Assembly: GCF_004912155.1 (NCBI RefSeq)
Contig: NZ_STGX01000002.1
Span: forward strand, 186,968 to 250,967
Source: Glycomyces paridis
GTDB taxonomy: Bacteria > Actinomycetota > Actinomycetes > Mycobacteriales > Micromonosporaceae
Direction: 5' to 3'
Length of the DNA: 64,000 bases
The translations under genes and the position numbers were made by a program. This document shows, in pieces, positions 8,265 to 17,415 of the stretch (its first letter is position 1; the number at the start of each line of letters is the position of its first letter). The notes beneath the pieces were generated by a model. The model saw nothing but the letters and a program-made list of their open reading frames with translations, searched no databases and was not told the origin of the DNA.

Positions 8265-9559
8265 CGGAAGTCCTTCGCGTCGAACGGCCCCACGGCCGCG
8301 GTCGTCATCGGCTGCGACAGCACGTCGGCGGCCACCGCCCGCACCTGGTCGGCCGTGACCGCGGCGTTGTCGGCCAGGTCCTGCTCCAGGCTGGTGATCT
8401 CGCCGTACAGGAGCTGCTCGCGCCCGAGCCAGTTCATGCGCGTGTGCGAGTCCTCCAGGCCCATGAGGAGCCCGACCTCGTACATCTTCTTGCCGCGGGC
8501 GAGCTCCTCGGCGGTGACGCCCTCGCGCACCACCTTGTCGAGCTCGGCCTGGATGAGTTCGCGCACCTCGGCGGCCCGGTCGGGACGGCACCCGGCGTAG
8601 ACGCTGAACGAGCCGGTGTCGGCGAAGTACGAGTCGGAGGCCGAGATCGTGTAGACCAGGCCCCGCTCCTCGCGGATCGTCTGGAACAGGCGCGAGGACA
8701 TCCCGCCGCCCAGGACGTTGCAGAGGATGCCCAGGGCGTCCTTGCGGTCGTCGTGGCGCGAGAACGTCCGGCAGCCCACCACGAGGTGGGCCTGCTCGGT
8801 GTCGTCGCGCAGGACCGCAAGGGGCGCCGGGCGCGTGGGGGGCTCCTCGGCCGCAGCCCGCTGCGCGGGCACCGTCGGGCGGCCCTCCAGGGGCGCGAAC
8901 GCCTCCCGGACGAGCTTGACGAAGTCGTCGTGGTCGACGCCGCCGGCGGCGGCCACCACGAGGTTGTCGAGGCGGTAGTGCGCGGCGTAGAAGTCGCGGA
9001 TCTGCGCCGCCGTCATCGCGCGGACCGTCTCGACGGTCCCGGCGATGTCGCGCCCGAGCGCCCCGGACCCGAACACGGCCCGGTTGAAGTGCTCGTAGAC
9101 CATCTCCGAGGGCTCGTCGGCCGAGGCGGCGATCTCTTCGAGGATCACGCCCCGCTCGGTCTCGACGTCGGCCTCGGCGATGAGCGAGGCGCTCACCGAG
9201 TCGCCGAGCACGTCCACCGCCAGCGGCAGGTCGGCCGCCAGCACCCGCTCGTAGAAGCAGGTGTGGTCGCGCGCGGTGTAGGCGTTGGCGTCGCCGCCGA
9301 CCGCCTCGATGGACCTGGAGATCTCGGCGGCCGAGCGCTTCTCGGTCCCCTTGAACAGCAGGTGCTCCAGGAAGTGCGAGGCGCCCGACAGCTCCGGGGT
9401 CTCGTCGCGGGAGCCGACCCCGACCCACGCGCCGACGGCTGCCGTGCGCAGGGCGGGGACGGATTCGGTGAGCACATGAAGCCCGTTGGGCAGCACCGTC
9501 GATGTGACGGTGCCGCCCAACGGGTCTTCCACGAGTGTGCGAGTCAGGGGACGACTCAT
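8261..9559 (-). CDS. M16 family zinc peptidase (PepR-like)
   Basis: A 432-residue M16 (pitrilysin/processing-peptidase-like) metalloprotease. The inverted zinc motif HFLEH is at residues 62-66, and the distal Glu is in the ERGVILEEI segment near residue 140. It has a two-lobed length typical of the bacterial single-chain form. It starts directly after the pnp stop codon (9560) and overlaps dapB by four bases. The same neighbour order (gpsI then pepR) occurs in Mycobacterium. The physiological substrate is not known. Confidence 0.93.
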   Translation of the reverse strand: MSRPLTRTLVEDPLGGTVTSTVLPNGLHVLTESVPALRTAAVGAWVGVGSRDETPELSGASHFLEHLLFKGTEKRSAAEISRSIEAVGGDANAYTARDHTCFYERVLAADLPLAVDVLGDSVSASLIAEADVETERGVILEEIAASADEPSEMVYEHFNRAVFGSGALGRDIAGTVETVRAMTAAQIRDFYAAHYRLDNLVVAAAGGVDHDDFVKLVREAFAPLEGRPTVPAQRAAAEEPPTRPAPLAVLRDDTEQAHLVVGCRTFSRHDDRKDALGILCNVLGGGMSSRLFQTIREERGLVYTISASDSYFADTGSFSVYAGCRPDRAAEVRELIQAELDKVVREGVTAEELARGKKMYEVGLLMGLEDSHTRMNWLGREQLLYGEITSLEQDLADNAAVTADQVRAVAADVLSQPMTTAAVGPFDAKDFR

Positions 9560-11980
9560 CTACTCTTCCGAGCCTCCGCCTTCGTCGGAGCGGCGGGTGC
9601 GGCGGCGGCGGCGCTCGCCGTCGCCCGAACCGCCGCGGTCGCCGCCGGAGCGCTCGCCGCGCTCGCCGCCGCCGGAGCGTTCGCGGTCGCGGCGCGGGCC
9701 GCGGTCACCGCGGTCGCCCCGGTCCCCGCGGGACTCCTTGCGCTCGGCCGGGCGGCCCTTCTTGTACCCCTCGGGCTCCTGGCCCTCCGGGTACACCTTG
9801 TCGAGGTAGATCTTGCCGCGGTTGTCGATGTCGCCGATCTCGACCTCGATCTTGTCGCCGACGCCCAGCACGTCCTCGACCCGCTCGACGCGCTTGCCGT
9901 CGCCGACCTTCGAGATGTGCAGGAGGCCGTCGCGGCCCGGCGTCAGCGAGATGAACGCGCCGAAGTCGGTGGTCTTGACGACGGTGCCGAGGAACCGGTC
10001 CCCCACGTTCGGGAGGGTCGGGTTCGCGATCGCGTTGATCGTCTCGACCGCGGCCTGGGCGGCCTCGCCGTTCTCCGCCGACACGTAGATCGTGCCGTCG
10101 TCCTCGACGGTGATGTCCGCGCCCGTGTCGTCCTGGATCTGGTTGATCGTCTGGCCCTTCGGGCCGATGATCGCGCCGATCTTGTCGACGGGGATCTTCA
10201 GGGTCGTGATCCGCGGGGCGGTCGCGGCCAGCTCGCCGGGCTCGCTGATCGCGTCGAGCATGACGTCGAGGATCGCGTGGCGGGCGTCGTTGGCCTGCTG
10301 GAGCGCCTGCGCCAGCACGTCCGAGGGCAGGCCGTCGAGCTTCGTGTCCAGCTGGAGGGCCGTCACGAACTCGGCGGTGCCGGCGACCTTGAAGTCCATG
10401 TCGCCGTAGGCGTCCTCGGCGCCGAGGATGTCGGTCAGCGTGACGTACTTGGTCTCGCCGTCGACCTCCTCGGAGATGAGGCCCATCGCGATGCCCGCGA
10501 CCGGCGCCTTGATCGGCACGCCCGCGTTCATGAGCGACATGGTGGAGGCGCAGACCGAGCCCATCGAGGTCGAGCCGTTCGACGCGAGCGCCTCGGAGAC
10601 CTGGCGGATCGCGTAGGGGAACTCCTCGCGGCTCGGCAGGACCGGCACCAGGGCGCGCTCGGCGAGCGCGCCGTGGCCGATCTCGCGGCGCTTGGGCGAG
10701 CCGACGCGGCCGGTCTCACCGGTCGAGTACGGCGGGAAGTTGTAGTTGTGCATGTAGCGCTTCTTGGAGACCGGCGACAGCGTGTCGATGGCCTGCTCCA
10801 TGCGCAGCATGTTCAGCGTGGTGACACCCATGATCTGGGTCTCGCCGCGCTCGAACAGGGCCGAGCCGTGGACGCGCGGGAGGATCCCGGCCTCGGCGGC
10901 GAGCGGCCGGATGTAGGCGGGCAGGCGGCCGTCGATGCGGACGCCCTCGGTGATGACGCGCTTGCGGACCAGCTTCTTGGTGAGCGAGCGCAGCGAGGCG
11001 TTCAGCTCGCCCTCGCGGCCCTCGAAGTCGGCGCCGAGCTTCTCGAGCATGACCGACTTGACGCGGTCGAGCTCGTCCTGGCGGTCGGTCTTGTCGGCGA
11101 TCTGGAGCGCCTGGTCGAGCTCGGCCGTCACGGCCGCCTCGACGGCCGCGAACGCGTCGTCCTGGTAGTCGAGGAAGCGCGGGTAGTCGGCGACGGGCTT
11201 GGCGGCGACGGCGGCCAGTTCGGCCTGGGCGCGGACCAGCTCGGCGATGACCGGCTTGACGGCCTCCAGGCCGCTGGCGACGACCTCCTCGGTCGGCTTG
11301 GTGCCGCCCGAGGCGATGAGGTTGATCGTGTTGTCGGTGGCCTCGGCCTCGACCATCATGATCGCGACGTCGCCGGACTCCAGGACGCGACCGGTGACGA
11401 TCATGTCGAAGGTGGCCTTCTCGATCTGCTCCAGGGTCGGGAACGCGACCCAGGTGCCGTCGATGAGGACGACGCGCGTCGAGCCCAGCGGGCCCGAGAA
11501 CGGCAGCCCGGACAGCTGCGTCGACATGGAGGCGCCGTTCATGGCGACCACGTCGTACTCGTCGCGCGAGTCGACCGCGAGGATCGTGCCGATGACCTGG
11601 ACCTCGTTGCGCAGGCCCGACACGAAGGACGGGCGCAGGCCGCGGTCGATGAGGCGGCAGGTGAGGATGGCGTTCTCGCTGGGGCGGCCCTCGCGGCGGA
11701 AGAACGAGCCGGGGATGCGCCCGGCGGCGTACATCCGCTCCTCGATGTCCACCGTCAGCGGGAAGAAGTCGAAGTGGTCCTTCGGGTGCTTCGAGGCCGC
11801 GGTGGTCGACAGGACCACGGTGTCGTCCATCTGGACGATGGCCGAGCCCTGCGCCAGCTTGGCGAGGCGGCCGGTGCTGAAGACGATCTTGCGGGTGCCG
11901 AAGGCGCCGTTGTCGATGACGGCGGTGGCGTGGTGCTCCCCGAGGTTGAAGGCCTCGGGTGTCCGTTCGGTATCGGACAT
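9560..11980 (-). CDS. pnp: Polynucleotide phosphorylase
   Basis: An 806-residue PNPase (GpsI), which degrades RNA 3'-5' phosphorolytically and can add tails. Two RNase PH-like cores span about 1-240 and 330-560. They are followed by a KH domain ([15 protein letters not shown]) and an S1 domain ([24 protein letters not shown]). The last 60 residues are a disordered Arg/Gly/Glu-rich tail with RGDRGD-like repeats, probably an RNA or protein contact. It lies downstream of rpsO, as is usual in bacteria, and its long leader carries two hairpins. Confidence 0.97.
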   Translation of the reverse strand: MSDTERTPEAFNLGEHHATAVIDNGAFGTRKIVFSTGRLAKLAQGSAIVQMDDTVVLSTTAASKHPKDHFDFFPLTVDIEERMYAAGRIPGSFFRREGRPSENAILTCRLIDRGLRPSFVSGLRNEVQVIGTILAVDSRDEYDVVAMNGASMSTQLSGLPFSGPLGSTRVVLIDGTWVAFPTLEQIEKATFDMIVTGRVLESGDVAIMMVEAEATDNTINLIASGGTKPTEEVVASGLEAVKPVIAELVRAQAELAAVAAKPVADYPRFLDYQDDAFAAVEAAVTAELDQALQIADKTDRQDELDRVKSVMLEKLGADFEGREGELNASLRSLTKKLVRKRVITEGVRIDGRLPAYIRPLAAEAGILPRVHGSALFERGETQIMGVTTLNMLRMEQAIDTLSPVSKKRYMHNYNFPPYSTGETGRVGSPKRREIGHGALAERALVPVLPSREEFPYAIRQVSEALASNGSTSMGSVCASTMSLMNAGVPIKAPVAGIAMGLISEEVDGETKYVTLTDILGAEDAYGDMDFKVAGTAEFVTALQLDTKLDGLPSDVLAQALQQANDARHAILDVMLDAISEPGELAATAPRITTLKIPVDKIGAIIGPKGQTINQIQDDTGADITVEDDGTIYVSAENGEAAQAAVETINAIANPTLPNVGDRFLGTVVKTTDFGAFISLTPGRDGLLHISKVGDGKRVERVEDVLGVGDKIEVEIGDIDNRGKIYLDKVYPEGQEPEGYKKGRPAERKESRGDRGDRGDRGPRRDRERSGGGERGERSGGDRGGSGDGERRRRRTRRSDEGGGSEE

Positions 11981-12306
11981 AGAGTGTCGATCTCCTTTTG
12001 CAGTGCGGTATCACTGCGTCGTTCGGTAGCGCCGCCCACCCACGCGTTCCGGTCTTCGATCGAAGCACTCGGAGAAGGGCCCCGCTTCGCGCGGGGCGTT
12101 CCGGATGCCACTACCGAGGACCGGGGCGGTCTCAGGCGAGCCGCGCCGCGCCTCGCTGCGAGGCGCTGGATTGTCATGTGCACCGTGTGGTCTGTCGAGT
12201 ACGGTGCTCCACGCCCACCTTACGTTACCCGGCGGACGCGGCTGCCGCCGCGAAGAGAAAGTGAGCCGCGGAAAGCAGTGTCCCGGGAGGGGCCGGGCAC
12301 GCGAAA
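11981..12306 (-). promoter_or_regulatory. pnp leader region with two hairpins
   Basis: This gene-free stretch lies between the rpsO terminator and pnp. It contains two perfect hairpins: 8 bp at 12148-12166 (loop CTG) and 7 bp at 12079-12097. In other bacteria the pnp leader holds RNase III-processed hairpins used for PNPase autocontrol, and these are placed to do the same. That is inference. No promoter could be assigned with confidence. Confidence 0.4.
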
Positions 12307-12332
12307 GGGAGCGGTCCTCGCGGACCGCTCCC
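12307..12332 (-). terminator. rpsO terminator
   Basis: An 11-bp perfect stem (12307-12317 with 12322-12332) with a 4-base loop lies just after rpsO. On the minus strand it is followed by TTTCGC. It may be partial, letting some transcription enter pnp. Confidence 0.7.
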
Positions 12333-12343
12333 TCCGGAGTCGG

Positions 12344-12619
12344 CTAGACGTTGTCGCGGATGCCGAGGCGCTCGATGAGCGCGCGGTAGCGCGTGATGTC
12401 TTCCTTCTTCAGGTACTTGAGGAGGCGCTTGCGCTTGCCGACCAGGAGGAGCAGGCCACGGGTCGAGTGGTGGTCGTGCTTGTGCTCCTGGACGTGGGCG
12501 GTCAGCTCCTTGATCCGCGCGGTCAGGATCGCGACCTGGACGTCGGTGGAACCCGAGTCGCCCTCGGTGAGCGCGTACTCCTTGATGATCGCGGACTTCT
12601 TCTCAGCGTCGAGCGCCAT
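12344..12619 (-). CDS. rpsO: 30S ribosomal protein S15
   Basis: A 91-residue S15, which binds 16S rRNA helices 20-22 in the platform of the 30S subunit. The family core is clear ([24 protein letters not shown]). The ATG at 12619 is chosen over a GTG nine bases upstream because AAGGGG is well spaced from it and MALDAEKK aligns with the family N-terminus. It is followed by a hairpin and then pnp. Confidence 0.97.
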   Translation of the reverse strand: MALDAEKKSAIIKEYALTEGDSGSTDVQVAILTARIKELTAHVQEHKHDHHSTRGLLLLVGKRKRLLKYLKKEDITRYRALIERLGIRDNV

Positions 12620-12706
12620 GTCGAACACCCCTTCTTTCGATGAACGGCCGGTCCGCGGTGTCGAGCAGACCGGTCTCGGTGGAACCCGACCAGGTTAGCA
12701 GCGGCG

Positions 12707-13669
12707 TCAGCCCAGCTCCAAGGCCCGCCGGGTGTCTGCGACGTCGGTCTCGATCTGCGCGACGAGCGGTTCGATCCCGTCGAAGGCGATCTGGCCGCGC
12801 AGGCGCGCGGTGAAGTCGAGCCGCACGCGCTCGCCGTAGAGGTCGCCGGAGAAGTCCAGGAGGTAGGCCTCCACGGTGCGCTCGGCGCCCTCGAAGGTCG
12901 GGTTGGTGCCCACGCTGATCGCGGCCGCCAAACGCTGGGAGCCGCGGTGGAACCAGCCGGCGTAGACGCCGTCGGCGGGGATCGCGGTCCCGTCCGCGAC
13001 GTCGAGGTTCGCGGTCGGGAAGCCGAGCGCGGTCCCGCCGCGGCCCGCGCCGTGGACCACGGTGCCCTCGACGCCGAAGTCGCGCCCGAGCACCTCGGCG
13101 GCGGCCGCGACGTCGCCTTCGGCGACGAGGCGGCGCACACGCGTGGAGGAGTAGACCGACTGCGGCGGTGCGGGCGAGCCGTCCGCCGGCGCCGTGTCGG
13201 CGTTGAGGTGCTGCGCGAGCACCTCGAAGCCGAACTCCTCGCCGAGCTCGGCGAGCTTGGCGGTGTCCCCGGCGGCCTTGTGGCCGAAGCGGAAGTTCTC
13301 GCCGACGACGACGGCCTTGGCGTGCAGGGCGCCGACGAGCACGTGCCGCACGAAGTAGTCCGGGCTGAGCTTGGAGAGCTCCTCTGTGAACGGCAGGACG
13401 CAGACCCCGTCGACGCCGAGCGCCCCGAGCAGCTCGATCCGCCGCTCCAGGCTCGTGAGCCGGGCCGGGACCGCCTGCGGCGCGACCACGGCGGTCGGGT
13501 GCGGGTCGAAGGTGACCACGACGCTGCGGGCGTCGCGCTCGGAGGCGGCCTTGACGGCCGTCCGCACGAGCGCGGCGTGCCCGCGGTGCACGCCGTCGAA
13601 CACGCCGATCGCCACGACCGAGGCGGGCCAGCCCTCGGGGGTCGCGTCCATTCCACGCCAGGTTTCCAC
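12707..13669 (-). CDS. ribF: Bifunctional riboflavin kinase/FAD synthetase
   Basis: A 320-residue RibF that turns riboflavin into FMN and then FAD. The N-terminal nucleotidyltransferase motif GVFDGVHRGH is at about 22-31, and the C-terminal flavokinase domain has the GFPTANLDV motif. The start is GTG at 13669, supported by GAGAGGA about eight bases upstream; an ATG six codons later lacks such a site. It lies upstream of rpsO, as in Mycobacterium. Confidence 0.95.
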   Translation of the reverse strand: METWRGMDATPEGWPASVVAIGVFDGVHRGHAALVRTAVKAASERDARSVVVTFDPHPTAVVAPQAVPARLTSLERRIELLGALGVDGVCVLPFTEELSKLSPDYFVRHVLVGALHAKAVVVGENFRFGHKAAGDTAKLAELGEEFGFEVLAQHLNADTAPADGSPAPPQSVYSSTRVRRLVAEGDVAAAAEVLGRDFGVEGTVVHGAGRGGTALGFPTANLDVADGTAIPADGVYAGWFHRGSQRLAAAISVGTNPTFEGAERTVEAYLLDFSGDLYGERVRLDFTARLRGQIAFDGIEPLVAQIETDVADTRRALELG

Positions 13670-13735
13670 GGTCCGAATCCTCTCACTGCCGCACGGCGGC
13701 GGGCAGTCGGACGGTCCCGCAGTGGCAGCGGCCGC

Positions 13736-13975
13736 TCAGAGCATCATCGACTCGTCCGCGTTGCCGCCCGACGCGAATATGAGCAGCATGAGGACGCCCA
13801 CCGCGACCAGCAGCAGCATCCCTATCAGGAGCCACCCGGTGCCGGCCGGCTCGGCCGTCCTGGGCTGCTCCTCGGCGAGCATGGTCGGTTCGTCGCGGGC
13901 GGGCGCGCCGACGGCGCGGTCGCTCGGGCTTCGGCGGAACTCCTCTGGCAGTTCTTCTGCCGCACTTGGGCTCAT
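13736..13975 (-). CDS. Small single-pass membrane protein
   Basis: A 79-residue hypothetical protein with an acidic, proline-containing N-terminal half and one hydrophobic helix at about residues 48-67 (WLLIGMLLLVAVGVLMLLIF). AGGAGG directly upstream of the ATG at 13975 gives strong translational support. It stands upstream of ribF with about 65 bases between them and may share its transcript. Function unknown. Confidence 0.7.
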   Translation of the reverse strand: MSPSAAEELPEEFRRSPSDRAVGAPARDEPTMLAEEQPRTAEPAGTGWLLIGMLLLVAVGVLMLLIFASGGNADESMML

Positions 13976-14244
13976 GGGCTCCTCCTGGTGACGGGTTCCG
14001 GCCGGGGGGCACTCCCCTTGATTGTTGAGAGATCGTCGGCAATCCGACCGTCGTTTCCCAGAATCCGCCTGACAACAGCGTCATTTCGCCCTCGTGGAAA
14101 TTACAAGGCCGTGACCGCCCCACCACGCGAAACGTCCCGTACCCGACCGAACACCCGCCATCCGACCGAAGACGTGCCATCTTCATGTCCCTGGGTGCAA
14201 CGACGACCCGGGGCCGGTGCCCCGGATGCGAATGGGGTGCTGGC

Positions 14245-15345
14245 ATGAAGGGGATCCTTGCGATGGCCGCGGTCGGAGCGGTCCTGGCGGCGACGGCCGT
14301 TCCGGCTCCGGCCGCCGCCGCCGCGACCGGCTGCGAGCGGACGGGCGACTACACCGTCTGCCGGACCGACCCGAAGGGCGGCAAGGACGCGTCGATCGTC
14401 GACGAGCTCGTGAGGCAGATCGACGCGACGAGAAAGGGCGACACCGTGCGGGCCGCGGTGTATCAGTGGACGCTGGAGCCGCGGATCGCGCCGCTGGCCG
14501 ACGCGATGGTCGAAGCCGAGCGGCGCGGCGTGGACGTGCGCGCGGTCGTCGGGCAGCGGGCCGACAAGCCCGCCGCGAACGACCCGGTCATCCGGCGGCT
14601 GAAAGGCGCGGGCGTCAAGGTCCACCAGTGCGAGGGCGGGTGCCTGCCGAACGCCGCGGGCACGCGCAAGGGCCCCGACCACAACCGGTTCTTCCTCATC
14701 GACCGCGGCGGCTCGCCCACGGTCCTGGTGACGAGCTTCAGCTTCACGAAGTCGCACCTCAAGCAGGCGCACAACCTGCTCGGCGTCCACGGCGACCAGC
14801 GGCTGTACGACTTCTACGAGGGTTTCTGGAACCGCCTGTACAGCGAGGACTGGGACGGGTGGACCGACAAGAACAAGAGCACCACCGGAGACCTGGCACG
14901 GGCCTGGGTGTTCCCGCGCGGCGACGACGCGGTGGCCGGGCAGCTCAAGGAGATCACCGGCTGCGGCGACGGCGACCGGGTCCTGGTGGGCCACGCGAAC
15001 TTCCAGTCCAACCGTCCGGCGGTGCGCGCGCAGCTCGACCGCATCCAGGGGCTCGGGTGCCAGGTGCGGGTGGTGGTGCTCGACGCGAAGACGAGCCATC
15101 CCAAGTGGGTCGAGGAGAAGTTGGGAGCCTCGAACGTGCGGGTGCACCCGTACAGCCGCAACAAGTTCATCGTGGCAGAGGCGCAGTTCGGAGACCGGCA
15201 CCGCGCGGTGGTGTGGACCGGCACGCACAACCTCCAGGGCAACGCGATGAAGAACGTCGACGACAACGTGCTGCGGGTCGCCGACCAGGGCGTGGCGGAC
15301 CTGTACGCGTCCTACTTCCAGCGCTTGTGGAACGGCGCGAGGTAG
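14245..15345 (+). CDS. Secreted phospholipase D-like protein
   Basis: A 366-residue exported protein with a signal peptide at residues 1-28 (MKGILAMAAVGAVLAATA, then Ala-rich). Two PLD-like halves follow. The HKD motifs are degenerate: the first reads DHNRFFLID (Arg for Lys), and the second reads SRNKFIVAE (no His, Glu for Asp) followed by GTHNLQGNAM. Catalysis by the classical His pair is therefore doubtful. The ATG at 14245 is preferred over an upstream in-frame start because it begins a clean signal peptide. It is a single gene ending at a strong hairpin. Its substrate is unknown. Confidence 0.85.
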   Translation: MKGILAMAAVGAVLAATAVPAPAAAAATGCERTGDYTVCRTDPKGGKDASIVDELVRQIDATRKGDTVRAAVYQWTLEPRIAPLADAMVEAERRGVDVRAVVGQRADKPAANDPVIRRLKGAGVKVHQCEGGCLPNAAGTRKGPDHNRFFLIDRGGSPTVLVTSFSFTKSHLKQAHNLLGVHGDQRLYDFYEGFWNRLYSEDWDGWTDKNKSTTGDLARAWVFPRGDDAVAGQLKEITGCGDGDRVLVGHANFQSNRPAVRAQLDRIQGLGCQVRVVVLDAKTSHPKWVEEKLGASNVRVHPYSRNKFIVAEAQFGDRHRAVVWTGTHNLQGNAMKNVDDNVLRVADQGVADLYASYFQRLWNGAR

Positions 15346-15362
15346 CGGCGCCGGGAAGCGGT

Positions 15363-15392
15363 GCGGGGGAGGGGCGTTCGCCCCTCCCCCGC
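15363..15392. terminator. Strong bidirectional terminator
   Basis: A G/C stem of 12-13 bp (15363-15374 with 15381-15392) is closed by a TTC-containing loop. It lies between the convergent PLD-like gene and the sugar permease gene. Confidence 0.75.
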
Positions 15393-15404
15393 GTGTTCGC
15401 CGGG

Positions 15405-16358
15405 TCAGCCCTTGACGGAGCCCGCGAGGAGCCCGCGCACGAAGTAGCGCTGGAGCAGCAGGAACACCACGAGCGGGACGATGATCGCGATGAAGCCCGC
15501 GGCGGGCAGGCGCGTCCAGCCGAAGCCCCAGGTGCCCGCCATGTCGCCGAGGACGGCGGTGAGCGGGCGGGTGGCCTCGCCGGGCGCGAAGGTGCGGCCG
15601 ACGAGGAAGTCGTTCCACACCCACAGGAACTGGAAGATGCCGATCGAGGCCAGGGCCGGGGTCACCAGCGGCAGGACGACCTTGCGGAAGATCTGCGAGT
15701 GGCTGGCGCCGTCGATGCGGGCGGCCTCCATGACGTCGCCGGGCAGTTCGCGCATGAAGTTGTGCAGCAGGAAGATCGCCAGCGGCAGGCCGAAGATCGA
15801 GTGCGCGACCCACACTTGGACGATCGTGTTGACGCCGTCGAGCTGCCAGGCGGGCATGATGGTGAAGTCGCCGATGTGCAGGCCCTTGCTGAAGAAGGCG
15901 AGCAGCGGGATGAGCGCCATCTGGAGCGGCACGACCTGGAGCGCGAAGATGCCGACGTACAGGAGGTTCCTGCCGCGGAACTCGATCCAGGAGAGCGCGT
16001 AGGCGGCCATCGCGGCGAAGGCCACCGGGACGACCACGCCGATGATCGTGATGACGACCGTGTTGACGAGGTTGACGATGAGCCCGCCGCCCTGCGAGTC
16101 CGAGTACAGGACGTAGTTGTAGGTCTCCAGCGTGAACGAGCCGGGGTCGGCGAAGAAGTTCCACCAGCCGGAGGTGCGGATGTCGTCCTCGGGCCGGAAC
16201 GAGGAGACGAACAGGCCGAAGGTCGGGATCGTCCACAGTGCCGCGATGACGAGCGCCACGACGCTGGCGGCGCGGCTGGAGAGGACCCGACGCAGGCGCT
16301 GCCCGCGGGTCTCGCCGATGCGGGCCACCGGTTCGGGGGTCTGCACGTCGGTGCTCAT
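15405..16358 (-). CDS. Sugar ABC transporter permease (MalG/AglG type)
   Basis: A 317-residue inner-membrane permease of the carbohydrate uptake CUT1 family. It has about six hydrophobic segments, and the cytoplasmic EAA loop (EAARIDGASHSQIFRKVVLP) contacts the ATPase. The ATG at 16358 overlaps the stop of the partner permease by four bases. It is the last gene of the binding protein-permease-permease unit. No ATPase gene follows, so the transporter must borrow one, as with MsiK in Streptomyces. Confidence 0.93.
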   Translation of the reverse strand: MSTDVQTPEPVARIGETRGQRLRRVLSSRAASVVALVIAALWTIPTFGLFVSSFRPEDDIRTSGWWNFFADPGSFTLETYNYVLYSDSQGGGLIVNLVNTVVITIIGVVVPVAFAAMAAYALSWIEFRGRNLLYVGIFALQVVPLQMALIPLLAFFSKGLHIGDFTIMPAWQLDGVNTIVQVWVAHSIFGLPLAIFLLHNFMRELPGDVMEAARIDGASHSQIFRKVVLPLVTPALASIGIFQFLWVWNDFLVGRTFAPGEATRPLTAVLGDMAGTWGFGWTRLPAAGFIAIIVPLVVFLLLQRYFVRGLLAGSVKG

Positions 16359-17329
16359 CGGGCCTCCTGTTCCTGGCGGCGCATGTTGCGCACCTGGTAG
16401 ATGACGACGGGGACGACGAGCAGGAACAGCACGACGGCCATGGTGGCGCCGCGGCCGTCGTTGTAGAGCCGGAAGGCCTGCTCGACCATGTTGTGGGCGA
16501 GGACGTCGGTGCCGTGGTGGCCCTGGGTCATGGCGCGCACGATGTCGAACAGCTTCAGCGTGGCGATGAAGACGGTCACGGCGACGACGACGATGGCCGA
16601 GCGGATCGAGGGCACGGTGACGTGCCAGAAGATCTCGGAGGGCTTGGCGCCGTCGATGCGCGCGGCCTCGACGATCTCGGTCGGGACGCCCTTGAGCGCC
16701 GCGGACAGGACGACCGTGGAGAAGCCGACCTCGATCCACACGAGCACGACCATGAGGAGGAAGTTGTTCCCGGGGTGCTCGTTGAGCCAGTTGACCGGCT
16801 CGGCGCCGAACCAGATCATGACCTGGTTGAGCAGGCCGATCTGCTCCCCCGAGCCCTTGTACTGGTACATGAACTTCCAGATGATGGAGGCGCCCACGAA
16901 GGAGATGCCCATCGGGAGGAAGACGAGCGCCTTGTAGACGCGCTCGCCGCGGCGGCCGTCGATGAGGACGGCGTAGACGAGGCCGAGCGCGGTGGAGACC
17001 ATCGGGACGATGACGATCCACAGTGCGGTGTTGAGGAGGATCTGGAGCGCGTCGGGGTCGCTGACGGCCCAGGCGTAGTTGTCGAAGCCGACGAACTCGC
17101 TGCCGTCCTTGTTGAAGAACGACATGACGACGGTGCGCACGGCCGGGTAGACGAGGCCCACCGCGAGGAAGAGCACGGCCGGGGCCAGGAACACGAAAGC
17201 GACCGCACGGCTGCGGTCGCGGCGGGAGGCGAGTTCGGCGAGCCCGTAGAGGGCCATCAGGATCACGGCGAAGGCGACGAGCCCGATGGCGAGCAGACCG
17301 AACCGGTCGATGAGAGCGGAGATTTCCAC
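16355..17329 (-). CDS. Sugar ABC transporter permease (MalF/AglF type)
   Basis: A 324-residue CUT1 permease with an N-terminal membrane segment (8-30), five to six further segments and the EAA loop EAARIDGAKPSEIFWHVTVP. It pairs with the downstream permease (overlapping ATGA). It lies 86 bases after the binding-protein gene, forming one transcription unit. Confidence 0.93.
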   Translation of the reverse strand: MEISALIDRFGLLAIGLVAFAVILMALYGLAELASRRDRSRAVAFVFLAPAVLFLAVGLVYPAVRTVVMSFFNKDGSEFVGFDNYAWAVSDPDALQILLNTALWIVIVPMVSTALGLVYAVLIDGRRGERVYKALVFLPMGISFVGASIIWKFMYQYKGSGEQIGLLNQVMIWFGAEPVNWLNEHPGNNFLLMVVLVWIEVGFSTVVLSAALKGVPTEIVEAARIDGAKPSEIFWHVTVPSIRSAIVVVAVTVFIATLKLFDIVRAMTQGHHGTDVLAHNMVEQAFRLYNDGRGATMAVVLFLLVVPVVIYQVRNMRRQEQEAR

Positions 17330-17415
17330 GTATGTGACTCCAGTTGTCCGGACAATGGGCCGAGCGGGGCCGGTAGGCCCCGCTCGGCTTCTTGATCAGC
17401 TACACGGGTCGCAGG

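Noticed and set aside
8444-12643. 1399-codon plus-strand open frame opposite the M16 protease, pnp and rpsO
   Set aside because: Low-complexity antisense shadow across three conserved genes.
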